A stretch of 64,000 nucleotides of DNA from positions 49,825 to 113,824 of the forward strand of contig JANQQK010000062.1 in the NCBI GenBank assembly GCA_028289375.1. The letters are read 5' to 3'. This stretch comes from Phycisphaerae bacterium. Its GTDB lineage: Bacteria > Planctomycetota > Phycisphaerae > UBA1845. The first letter of the stretch is position 1. Every line of letters begins with the position of its first letter. The position numbers and the translations under genes are program-made. Positions 17,228 through 25,188 of this stretch are shown in pieces. A model generated the notes under the pieces. It did not search any database, was not told the DNA's origin, and saw only the letters and a list, made by a program, of their open reading frames with translations.

Positions 17228-17854
17228 CTAACGTTCAATGTGACCCGCAAATTCTGCGGAGACGTCGTCCGCAAAGTCCGCGAAGCCAGTGTGATTCGCA
17301 TGATTACACCGTCCCAAGTCAATCTCAGATGCGATTTCACCGGCAATAAGTGCAAACTTCTCGCCTGCTCGCGAAGAGGCTCTAACCATCGCGTCAAGCG
17401 TGTTCTTGGGTGAATCGTCGAGCTTGGTGACGGCTGGGACTTCGTGCGAGTTGTGAAGTCCAAGCGCTGTTTTGACCGCTTTGGGGTCGTCCAATAGCCA
17501 TACTTCGAGATGAGGATTGGCTTCGCCAATTGCCGTTGGGATACGATCTTGCGCTGCCCGCCCATCCTCACGTGCCGCACGGAGTTTGGCGAAACGGGCA
17601 TCCTTTCCTTTGTCGCGGTCAATGACTGCAACTACCCCGTCGCAATCTTGGTCTATCGCTTGTCGAACAACCAGCTTGAGCGTCCGCTCATAACCTCTTC
17701 CGAGTTTATGAAACCTGCGAGTTCGAAGGTGTTTGCCCTGTTTCCAAAAAGTGGTTTGAGCGACTGACACTTCCTTGTGGATAAGTGTTGTGACAAGATT
17801 CGGCACTGCCAGTTCGTCTCGCTCGCCGTCGAGAAGGAAGCTGATTCGAGTCAT
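17228..17854 (-). CDS. TOPRIM-like/DUF4276-type protein, partner of AAA ATPase
   Basis: The 208-residue protein starts 'MTRISFLLDGERDELAVPNL', with the acidic 'DGERDE' typical of the first TOPRIM-like motif. 'DGVVAVIDRDKGKDARFAKL' then provides a D-x-D second motif, and 'NPHLEVWLLDDPKAVKTAL' is the acidic late motif of DUF4276/RloB-like proteins. These are putative metal-dependent nucleases. I choose the ATG at 17854: it overlaps the ATPase stop as ATGA, so translation is coupled. The gene looks less GC-rich than its neighbours. ATPase plus TOPRIM-like nuclease is the layout of split OLD-family systems, which act in phage defence. The specific family call is by motif only. Confidence 0.72.
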   Translation of the reverse strand: MTRISFLLDGERDELAVPNLVTTLIHKEVSVAQTTFWKQGKHLRTRRFHKLGRGYERTLKLVVRQAIDQDCDGVVAVIDRDKGKDARFAKLRAAREDGRAAQDRIPTAIGEANPHLEVWLLDDPKAVKTALGLHNSHEVPAVTKLDDSPKNTLDAMVRASSRAGEKFALIAGEIASEIDLGRCNHANHTGFADFADDVSAEFAGHIER

Positions 17855-18798
17855 TGTGGCTTTGCTACCATTCCATCTTCGCCCTGATTGTACCACACCT
17901 CGCCGAGCATGAACTCATCCAAGAAAATGTCGAGCCTTTCCTTGTCGGCTGGCTCGATCGTTCGACTCCCGTCCGAGTTTCTGCGAAAAACAAGCACCTG
18001 ATCTCGTGATAAGTCGACGGCGTCAAGCAGGTACGGCGAGTGAGTCGTGAGGATCACCTGCGACGGCCTGTCGCTATGTTGCCCAGTTACGATTCGCCTG
18101 AGTAAGTTTACGATATCGCAGAGTCGCTTTGGATGCACGCCGTTCTCGGGTTCCTCGATCATGATGACCGATGGCGGCTTTGGATGATAGCTCATTGTTA
18201 GGTAGAAAAGGATCGCACGGACGCCCACTGAAATATGGCTCGGCGGCAGTGGGTCAGCGCAATTCTTGATCTTCAGTACGATTTGGCGAGTGTCACGTGT
18301 CGGAGTGAGAACGGTCATTTGCTCAACATCGTCAATCGTTTGAATGAACTCGCTGACCAATTGGTCAAAACGGTGGCGATCATGACGTAATAGAAAATCG
18401 ACAAGTGCGGGGATCTCTCTCCCGTCACCCAAGATTTCGGGAACCACGCCTGGTTTTTCTTCGAAACCCAGGCTGCTTAGCGCCACTCCGTCAGCTGGTA
18501 GATTGAACACTTGGGGATGTCGGATCGATTGTAGTGGAGATGTATCTCCTTTCAGTCCGCCATTCTCGAACGTAATCGGTCCAAATTCGGTTTGTGCAAC
18601 GATTCTGATGGCCTTGGCTCTTAAGTCTCCCCAAGCATCATTGTGTTGAAAGGACTCTCCGCGCAAACACGCACGGCAACAGGACAGAAACGATGACTTG
18701 CCGGAGTCGTTGGGGCCGATAAGTACGGTAAGCGGCCGTAGCTCGACATCTAATTCTCGAAAACACCGAAAGTTCTGAATCGAAATACTTTTTAGCAC
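17851..18798 (-). CDS. OLD/Rad50-like AAA family ATPase
   Basis: This 315-residue ATPase has a complete ABC/SMC-like set: 'SISIQNFRCFRELDVELRPL', Walker A 'LIGPNDSGKSSFLSCC', Walker B 'PPSVIMIEEPENGVHPKRL', and the H-loop 'QVILTTHSPYLLDAVDL'. There is no long coiled coil and no fused TOPRIM domain; that activity appears to be in the next gene, whose ATG overlaps this stop by four bases. Its base composition is lower in GC than selA next door, which fits horizontal acquisition. By analogy with OLD, Gabija and PARIS-type modules it would sense an intruder and activate the partner nuclease. Defence function is inferred from architecture, not shown. Confidence 0.88.
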   Translation of the reverse strand: MLKSISIQNFRCFRELDVELRPLTVLIGPNDSGKSSFLSCCRACLRGESFQHNDAWGDLRAKAIRIVAQTEFGPITFENGGLKGDTSPLQSIRHPQVFNLPADGVALSSLGFEEKPGVVPEILGDGREIPALVDFLLRHDRHRFDQLVSEFIQTIDDVEQMTVLTPTRDTRQIVLKIKNCADPLPPSHISVGVRAILFYLTMSYHPKPPSVIMIEEPENGVHPKRLCDIVNLLRRIVTGQHSDRPSQVILTTHSPYLLDAVDLSRDQVLVFRRNSDGSRTIEPADKERLDIFLDEFMLGEVWYNQGEDGMVAKPQ

Positions 18799-18856
18799 AG
18801 TCCTACCAATGCTCCTTCACGAGAACCGTGGACTTGGCAGAGAATGGGGTACGACG

Positions 18857-20263
18857 TCATCGGTCGCAAGTGATTTCAACGATACAACGGAGGATTGCTT
18901 CATGATTCTCAGCTACCGTTGACCTCGCATCAAAGGTTATGGCTTCATCACCAATGCGACAGATTACCGCCGGATCACTATTCCGCAACCGCCTCGCCGC
19001 TTCACCCGCACCCATCCCCGACGGCTTCCACCGAACCACCACCGTCTCCAACGCCTGACCCGGCAGGGCACCGCCGCCGGTGAACGTCTCATCCTCGGCC
19101 ACCTCAAACGCCTCCCCCGGCAACGCCGTCGCCAACGCGTCCCGCAACCGCTCCGCCCGATCGCGAAGCTCATCCATCGACGCCGTCAGCATCCGCAACA
19201 CCGGCACGCCCGTCGTCGCCGTCTCCATATCCACAAACAACCGCAGCGTCGCCTCCAACGCCAGCAGAACCAGCTTGTCCACCCGAAACGCCCGCATCAG
19301 CGGATGCGACTCGATCCGTGAAATCACATCCGCCCGCCCCACGATCAAACCCGCCTGCGGACCGCCCAACAGTTTGTCCCCCGAAAAACAAACCACATCC
19401 ATCCCCGCCGCAATCGACGCCGGCGCATTCGGCTCCGCTGGCAGCCCAAGCGCCGCATGGTCGAAGATGGCCCCGCTGCCCAGATCATCAATCGCCAGCA
19501 ATCCCCGCCGATGCGCCGCCTCCGCCAGTTCTTCCAGCGTCGGCTCCTCGGTGAAACCCACGATCTTGAAATTGCTGTGATGCACGCGCACAAAAGCCGC
19601 CGTCGATTCCGTCACCGCCCCCTCAAAATCCGCGATCCGCGTCCGATTCGTCGTCCCCACCTCCCGCAACCGACAACCCGCCGTCGCCATGATGTCCGGC
19701 ATGCGAAACGACCCGCCAATCTCCACCAACTGCCCCCGCGACACCACCACTTCCCGATCCGCACACAACGCCGCCAGCGTCAGCACCGTCGCAGCCGCAT
19801 TGTTGTTCACAACGGTGGCTGCCTCCGCCCCGGTCATCCGACAGATCAGCTCCCGCACATGCGACGTCCGTTTCCCACGCTGCCCCGTCTCCAGATCCAA
19901 CTCGACGTTGCAATACCCACCCGCCGCCTCAGCCAGCGCAGCCACCGCCGCCGCACACAACGGCGCCCGTCCCAACCCCGTATGGATCACGATCCCCGTC
20001 GCATTGATCACCCGTCGCAACGACGGCTTCGACGCATCGGTCAAGCGACGCCGCGCCATCTCCAGCACCGCCGCAACATCCACGCTCGGCATCGCCGACC
20101 CGTTGGCCAACACCTTCGCCCGCGTCTCATCAATCGCCCCGCGCAACGCATCCACCACGAGCGACCGCGGATGCGCCTCGCACCACGCAGCCACCTCCCC
20201 GTGCGACAGCAATTCACCCACCGCCGGCAACGATCGCAGCAATTCGGTCTGCTCAGGCGTCAT
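18857..20263 (-). CDS. selA: L-seryl-tRNA(Sec) selenium transferase
   Basis: SelA is a PLP enzyme that converts Ser-tRNA(Sec) to Sec-tRNA(Sec) using selenophosphate. The 468-residue protein has the family N-terminus ('LRSLPAVGELLSHGEVAAW'), 'VINATGIVIHTGLGRAPL', 'VNNNAAATVLTLAALC', and the PLP-binding Lys in 'FSGDKLLGGPQAGLIVGR'. The length is normal. Its ATG overlaps the selB stop by four bases (ATGA), so the two are translated as a coupled pair. The C-terminal part is complete. Selenophosphate synthetase (selD) and tRNA(Sec) (selC) are not in the window, and I found no gene with an in-frame selenocysteine UGA here. Confidence 0.96.
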   Translation of the reverse strand: MTPEQTELLRSLPAVGELLSHGEVAAWCEAHPRSLVVDALRGAIDETRAKVLANGSAMPSVDVAAVLEMARRRLTDASKPSLRRVINATGIVIHTGLGRAPLCAAAVAALAEAAGGYCNVELDLETGQRGKRTSHVRELICRMTGAEAATVVNNNAAATVLTLAALCADREVVVSRGQLVEIGGSFRMPDIMATAGCRLREVGTTNRTRIADFEGAVTESTAAFVRVHHSNFKIVGFTEEPTLEELAEAAHRRGLLAIDDLGSGAIFDHAALGLPAEPNAPASIAAGMDVVCFSGDKLLGGPQAGLIVGRADVISRIESHPLMRAFRVDKLVLLALEATLRLFVDMETATTGVPVLRMLTASMDELRDRAERLRDALATALPGEAFEVAEDETFTGGGALPGQALETVVVRWKPSGMGAGEAARRLRNSDPAVICRIGDEAITFDARSTVAENHEAILRCIVEITCDR

Positions 20264-22206
20264 ACCGTCACACCATCAGCCAACACGCGTCTGTCACCAT
20301 CCCGCACGGTGAATTTCACCCGATCCAGATGCTCCATCAGCGGCACCGCATACTTGCGACTCGAGTTCAATCGCTCCCGAACCTCGGAAACCGTCGCTCC
20401 GCCACCCGCCTCAATCATATCCGCCACGACCTGTCGCATGTTGCGTTCGTGCTCGGCTGTCAGAAAAATCGCACCGTCAATTTCCACCAGGTCACCATAC
20501 GCCGTCGCGATCTTCACCAGTTTCTGCACGCGTTTCACGTCCGACCCCGCCCCCTTCGCCACGTCCGCCAAACTCGGCGGCTGATAGGCCCCGGCGTCAA
20601 ACGCTTTCATCATTGCGTCATAGACCTTCTGATCCTGCCCCGACATCGCCGGTGCAAACGCAGCCGCACAGACATATCGGCCACGCACGACGATCGACTT
20701 TTTCTTCAACAACAATTCCAGCATCGCCCGACCCAAGCCAGCGCTCGTTTTTCGCTCCAGCCAACCCACAAACGCATCCGTCGCGCAGCCCGGATCGTCA
20801 GGCCTCTGCTTGTGAAACCGCTCCAACCACCGATGCGCCCGATCCGAGAGCGACTCGATCACAGCCGGATGCACGCGGCGATCCCAGCCGTTCAGCGATA
20901 TCCACTTTTTGGCATCGGCAAGCTGTGCACCGACGTGCGTTATCTCCACCACGCCAACCCCCGTCCACGCCGACAATTGCAAGTCCGACACATCCCCAAA
21001 CCCTGTCTCAATCAGCACCTGCTCAACACGAGCCGTCGCGTCGCCCGTCCGCAACGCATCCATCGCCGCCAGTTCCATATCACGATCGCGCGACCATCGC
21101 TTCCCGATTGGCCGCAGCACCACGCCACCGCCGATCGTACGCGCGTCGTTCTCCTCGCGCACGATGAACCGCTGACCATACGCCGCCAGGAACCGTTCGC
21201 GCGTCCGCAACTGTACGTACGCACTCGCCCCAGGTTCGATTGCACATCGGTCCAGCGGCACGACACGGGCTGCCACGTCATGCGTCCCCATGCAGACACG
21301 CACCGTCGCATACGGTTTCAACGCCCGCGTCGCATTGGCCAGTACTTCCAGCCACACGTCCATCCGCTTCGTAGGTACGACAAACCCCGGCGTCGCCAAC
21401 TCCTGCCCGCGTTCGATCCGGTCCTTGTCCACGCCGATCAGATTCAACGCCGCCCGCTGCCCCAATTGCAACTGCTCGGTGTCCGTTCCGTGCGATTGCA
21501 TGTCCCGCACCCGACACGTTTCACCGGCCGGCAGCAATGCCAACGCATCTCCCGACGACACCTGCCCCGACAGCACCGATCCCGTCACCACCGTGCCACG
21601 ACCCTGCACCGAAAACACCCGATCGATCGCCATGCGAAATGGCCGATCGCGCGCTGCGTATTCGTCCACGGTCGCCGCATCCACCAACGCAGTCTTCAGC
21701 GTCTCGATGCCAGCCCCTGTCACCGATGACACCGGCACCACGCTCGCCGCTTCAAACGCCGACCCTGCCAGCAACTCGCGCACCTCCTCGGTCACGATCT
21801 CGACCATCGTCTCATCCACAACGTCACACTTTGTGACCGCCACCACCGCCCGCGAAATCCCCATCAACTTGAGAATGTCGACATGCTCGACGGTCTGCGG
21901 CATCACCGAATCGTCCGCCGCCACCACGATCAACGCCACGTCCACCCCCGTCGCCCCAGCCACCATCGTCCGCACGAACTTTTCATGCCCGGGAACATCG
22001 ACTACGCCAAAATCGACGTCGCCCACGGTCAGGTGCGCAAACCCCAACTCGATCGTCATCCCGCGCTTCTTCTCTTCCGGAAGACGATCCGTGTCGACCG
22101 ACGTCAACGCCTTCACCAGCGACGTCTTGCCATGATCAATATGCCCAGCCGTCCCGAGAATCAGAAACCGCCGCGAGGAATCCTCCGATGTCGATGCTGC
22201 ATCCAT
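20260..22206 (-). CDS. selB: Selenocysteine-specific elongation factor
   Basis: SelB is the EF-Tu-like GTPase that delivers Sec-tRNA(Sec) to UGA codons marked by a SECIS hairpin. From 'MDAASTSEDSSRRF' the G domain has 'GTAGHIDHGKTSLVKALT' (G1), 'RGMTIELGFAHL' (G2), 'DVPGHEKFV' (G3) and 'AVTKCD' (G4). Beta-barrel domains follow, and then winged-helix repeats in the C-terminal half ('LNSSRKYAVPLMEHLDRVKF'), which bind SECIS RNA. I place the start at the ATG at 22206 (648 aa). The track ORF extends to 23175, antisense across the gamma-glutamyltransferase gene, and that extension has no SelB similarity. A purine-rich SD is only weakly visible. selA follows with a 4-base overlap. Confidence 0.95.
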   Translation of the reverse strand: MDAASTSEDSSRRFLILGTAGHIDHGKTSLVKALTSVDTDRLPEEKKRGMTIELGFAHLTVGDVDFGVVDVPGHEKFVRTMVAGATGVDVALIVVAADDSVMPQTVEHVDILKLMGISRAVVAVTKCDVVDETMVEIVTEEVRELLAGSAFEAASVVPVSSVTGAGIETLKTALVDAATVDEYAARDRPFRMAIDRVFSVQGRGTVVTGSVLSGQVSSGDALALLPAGETCRVRDMQSHGTDTEQLQLGQRAALNLIGVDKDRIERGQELATPGFVVPTKRMDVWLEVLANATRALKPYATVRVCMGTHDVAARVVPLDRCAIEPGASAYVQLRTRERFLAAYGQRFIVREENDARTIGGGVVLRPIGKRWSRDRDMELAAMDALRTGDATARVEQVLIETGFGDVSDLQLSAWTGVGVVEITHVGAQLADAKKWISLNGWDRRVHPAVIESLSDRAHRWLERFHKQRPDDPGCATDAFVGWLERKTSAGLGRAMLELLLKKKSIVVRGRYVCAAAFAPAMSGQDQKVYDAMMKAFDAGAYQPPSLADVAKGAGSDVKRVQKLVKIATAYGDLVEIDGAIFLTAEHERNMRQVVADMIEAGGGATVSEVRERLNSSRKYAVPLMEHLDRVKFTVRDGDRRVLADGVTV

Positions 22207-22280
22207 GGAAACATTATTGTCGTCACCTTCCACACAAGCCAGCGCTTCGGATGTCCCATCACTTCGGCGGGTGTCCCACC

Positions 22281-22321
22281 CCCGGCGCGCCGGGATTGGG
22301 GGAGTCGAATCCTGGACTCCC
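22281..22321. repeat. Palindrome and adjacent hairpin between selB and ggt
   Basis: The 14-base perfect palindrome CCCGGCGCGCCGGG (22281-22294) is followed at once by a hairpin GGGAGTC-gaatcctg-GACTCCC (22300-22321). Both lie between the divergent selB and ggt starts. There is no T-tract, so a terminator is unlikely. I tested it as a tRNA(Sec) arm and could not fold a tRNA. It may be a protein-binding site or an intergenic repeat. Confidence 0.35.
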
Positions 22322-22425
22322 GCAAGCAAATGGTTGCGAAACACGCCGACCACGTGTGCAATGCTGTACATCGACGGAAAGTACGGATCAGACCCACACA
22401 AGTTGAGTACCCTTACGGGCGAGAT

Positions 22426-24135
22426 ATGAAGCAAGTACTCAAGATCACCATTGTTGGATTGCTCGCCATCATCGGCTGTCAGCCGTCGCATCCGGAATGG
22501 ATCGCGATCGAGCAGAACGGCATGGTCGCAGCCGACTCGCATTACGCCTCGGAAATCGGCATGGAAGTCCTGCGGGCCGGCGGGAATGCGATCGATGCCG
22601 CGACGGCTGTGTCGTTCGCTCTGGCGGTCACGCGCCCCTACAGCACCGGTCTCGGCGGCGGCGGATTCGCCCTGTACTACGACGCCAGGTCGCAACAGGC
22701 GCACGCATACGACTTCCGCGAGATGGCGCCAGCGGCTGCGACGGCGGACATGTTCGAGGTCGCGCTTGCGGAAGGGCGGTTTGGCCGGGAACCAAGTCAA
22801 CGTGGTGCGCTCGCCGTTGCGGTTCCGGGGTTGGTGGCGGGTCGACTCGCGATGCACGAACGCTTCGGTACCTGGTCGCGCGCGGAACTCATCGCGCCGG
22901 CCATCCGTCTGGCGCGTGAGGGATTCAACATCGACGCCGATTACATCAAGCGGTGTCGCGAGGTCGTGAAATACTATCGCCGCGACCCGAGCATGAAGAT
23001 CACGCACCGCTACATCTGGCAGCGCCATCTCCGAGAAGGAAAGATTCGCAAGCCCGACTCGCCGTTGGTTCAGCCAACGCTGGCCCGGTTGCTCGATGTG
23101 ATCGCCAGCGACGGCGCGGATGGGTTCTATCAGGGCGCGGTGGCAGACGCGATCGTCGCCACGATGCGGGAACATGGCGGGATCATCACCAAGGAAGACC
23201 TCGCAAACTATCGGGTCATCGAACGCGAACCGATCCGTTCAACCTACCGCGATTACGATCTGATTCTGATGCCGCCGCCATCGTCGGGCGGTGTTTGCAT
23301 CGCCGAGGCGTTGAACATTCTGGAGAATGTCGATCTGCAGGCCATCTGGCGTCGCGATCGCACCGAAGCGCGTCACTACATCATCGAAGCGCTCAAGCAC
23401 GCCTTCGCCGATCGTGCGCGGCATCTTGGTGACACCGATTACGCATCAGCCCCGATCGACCAGATGCTCAGCAAGACGTACGCGTTGAGCCTGTCGGCTG
23501 AGATCGGTCCCGAATCGTCGCATGAGTTGGACGGGTACGGCACGATCCGCTTTCTCGACGATGCCGGCACGAGCCACTTCAGCATCATGGACCGCTGGGG
23601 CAACGTGGTGGCCAGCACCGAGACAATCAACACGTCGTTCGGTTCGCTGCTGGCGGTCGAGGATTGGGGATTGATCCTGAACAACCAGATGGATGACTTC
23701 GCCGCGTATCCCGACCGCGCGAACTACTACGGATTGAGCCAGTCCGCCAAGAACGCCCCGGTCCCCGGCAAACGCCCGCTGTCGAGCATCTCCCCGGTGA
23801 TCGCCCTGAAAGAGGGCGATGCGGTGTTGGCGCTGGGCGCATCGGGCGGCCCGCGGATCATCAGTTCCGTCCTGCAGGTTTTCCTGAATCTGACGGATTT
23901 TGAACTGCCGCTGGAGGATGCGGTTGATTTTGTGCGGGTGCACCATCAGTGGCGCCCGAACGAGGTTTACTTCGACAAAAAGCCCGCTGAGGAGCTGGCA
24001 GAGGGGCTTCGCAGACGAGGGCATTTTCTGTCTTCGCAGCGTAAGACGGGTGTCGTGCAAGTGATCTTACGAAATCGCTCTCAATTGAGTGGCGCGTCGG
24101 ACCCGAGAAAGGGCGGCAGGCCTGCTGGGCACTAG
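22426..24135 (+). CDS. ggt: Gamma-glutamyltransferase lipoprotein
   Basis: This N-terminal nucleophile enzyme cleaves gamma-glutamyl bonds, for example in glutathione. From the ATG at 22426 a short lipoprotein signal 'VGLLAIIGC' places it in the envelope. 'MVAADSHYASEIGMEVLRAG' and 'GNAIDAATAVSFAL' open the large subunit, and 'STGLGGGGFALYYD' is the conserved Gly-rich loop. The autocleavage site and nucleophile is Thr at about residue 382 in 'DDAGTSHFSIMDRWGN' (family D-x-x-T-T-H-Y/F-S; here the second Thr is Ser). The small subunit has 'GKRPLSSISPVI' and 'LGASGGPRI', which fit the substrate-binding motifs. The track start at 21883 runs antisense through selB and is rejected. It is divergent from selB, 219 bases away. 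Confidence 0.93.
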   Translation: MKQVLKITIVGLLAIIGCQPSHPEWIAIEQNGMVAADSHYASEIGMEVLRAGGNAIDAATAVSFALAVTRPYSTGLGGGGFALYYDARSQQAHAYDFREMAPAAATADMFEVALAEGRFGREPSQRGALAVAVPGLVAGRLAMHERFGTWSRAELIAPAIRLAREGFNIDADYIKRCREVVKYYRRDPSMKITHRYIWQRHLREGKIRKPDSPLVQPTLARLLDVIASDGADGFYQGAVADAIVATMREHGGIITKEDLANYRVIEREPIRSTYRDYDLILMPPPSSGGVCIAEALNILENVDLQAIWRRDRTEARHYIIEALKHAFADRARHLGDTDYASAPIDQMLSKTYALSLSAEIGPESSHELDGYGTIRFLDDAGTSHFSIMDRWGNVVASTETINTSFGSLLAVEDWGLILNNQMDDFAAYPDRANYYGLSQSAKNAPVPGKRPLSSISPVIALKEGDAVLALGASGGPRIISSVLQVFLNLTDFELPLEDAVDFVRVHHQWRPNEVYFDKKPAEELAEGLRRRGHFLSSQRKTGVVQVILRNRSQLSGASDPRKGGRPAGH

Positions 24136-24292
24136 ATATCGCCATGGTGAGCCGATACAGTAAAAATCGAGGCTCCAACAATTTTGTGCAAATACCGCAG
24201 GTGGTTGCCGGTGTTTGTGTTGGAGGTCGAAAGGTGGTTGCATATCCAGACGCTGGCGGGTCTTACGATGCGAAGGCGGATGGGGTATTGAA

Positions 24293-25096
24293 ATGACACT
24301 TCACGGGTCGACATTCATGCAGTCTCCGTGCATCCCTGATGGGGCACCGGAGATTTCCGCAACGATCATCGCCGGTCCGGGCGTCGGGCAGACGATCAAG
24401 CTGCGGCGTGTGGCGTCGCTGTTCGGTGGGAAACGTGGCTGCAAAGTCGTGCTTCAGCACGCAACGGTCGGGCGTCGGCACTGTGTGATTGTCAACACAG
24501 GCCAGCAGTTGATTCTGCGTGACCTCAATACCAAGGGACAGACGCTGCGCAACGGGCTTAAGGCCGAGGAAGAAGTCCTCGCCGATGCCGATCGCTTGAA
24601 GGTTGGCCCCTGGGAGTTCCGCCTCGACATTACCATGCGGGAAGTTTCCGGTGCGAGTGACAGCCCGGTGATTGTGGATCTCGAACCGGATCCGACCATC
24701 TTCGCCATGGAACGCGAGGGCAAGCCGCTGACGAAGCTGTCGCGGGCCGTTTCCGTGATTGGTCGCTCAGCTGGCGTGGACTATCAGGTTGAGGACCGCG
24801 AGGTTTCCGGTACCCACGCGATCATTTTCACCTACCTGCACAAGCCTGCGATCTTCGATCTCGTCAGCGAGAACGGCACATTCGTCAATGGCCAGCGCGT
24901 GATGTTCAGCATGCTCAATGACGGTGATGAGATTTCCCTTGGGGCGTGCAAGATGCTGTTCCGTGCCCACGTGCCAGGCCAGTCAGCCAAACCAAGCGGC
25001 GACAAAACCAAAACGCTCAAGCCCACTCCCTTTGCCACCCCAGAGGGCACCTATTCCGACCTGATCGATCTGTCGAACGAATCGATCTCGCGCTAA
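24293..25096 (+). CDS. Tandem FHA-domain protein
   Basis: The 267-residue protein from the ATG at 24293 carries two FHA phosphothreonine-binding modules. The first (about residues 20-125) has 'RRVASLFGGKRGCKVVLQ', 'ATVGRRHCVIVN' and 'LNTKGQTLRNG'. The second (about 140-235) has 'LSRAVSVIGRSAGVDYQVED', 'REVSGTHAIIFTYLHKPAIF' and 'LVSENGTFVNGQRV'. In the second module the G-R, S-x-x-H and N-G residues that contact phosphothreonine are all visible; in the first, the 'GK' and 'GRRH' positions are less canonical. No membrane segment or catalytic domain is present, so it is a cytoplasmic adaptor for Ser/Thr kinase signalling. No kinase is nearby. It lies 92 bases upstream of hutH but probably belongs to a separate transcript. 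Confidence 0.9.
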   Translation: MTLHGSTFMQSPCIPDGAPEISATIIAGPGVGQTIKLRRVASLFGGKRGCKVVLQHATVGRRHCVIVNTGQQLILRDLNTKGQTLRNGLKAEEEVLADADRLKVGPWEFRLDITMREVSGASDSPVIVDLEPDPTIFAMEREGKPLTKLSRAVSVIGRSAGVDYQVEDREVSGTHAIIFTYLHKPAIFDLVSENGTFVNGQRVMFSMLNDGDEISLGACKMLFRAHVPGQSAKPSGDKTKTLKPTPFATPEGTYSDLIDLSNESISR

Positions 25097-25151
25097 CCCC
25101 ATCCTTGCTTTGGATTCATGTTGGCTTCCCTGTGCGCAAAGATTCTGCGCT

Positions 25152-25180
25152 TTGGAGTTTGCTGCACAGGAACTTATAAT
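25152..25180 (+). promoter_or_regulatory. Candidate promoter immediately upstream of hutH
   Basis: A perfect -10 hexamer TATAAT (25175-25180) sits 17 bases after a TTGGAG -35-like hexamer (25152-25157). The expected transcription start, about seven bases downstream, falls within one or two bases of the hutH ATG at 25189. There is no Shine-Dalgarno before that ATG, so hutH may be translated from a leaderless mRNA. Confidence 0.55.
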
Positions 25181-25188
25181 CTGCGGCG

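Noticed and set aside
22207-22425. Possible selC (tRNA-Sec) next to selB
   Set aside because: The hairpin GGGAGTC...GACTCCC and a nearby 'TCGAATCC' suggested a tRNA arm, but no acceptor, anticodon or T stem could be paired on either strand.
22207-23175. Upstream extension of selB in the ORF track
   Set aside because: The extra 323 codons lie antisense to ggt and have no SelB-like sequence; the GTPase begins just after 22206.
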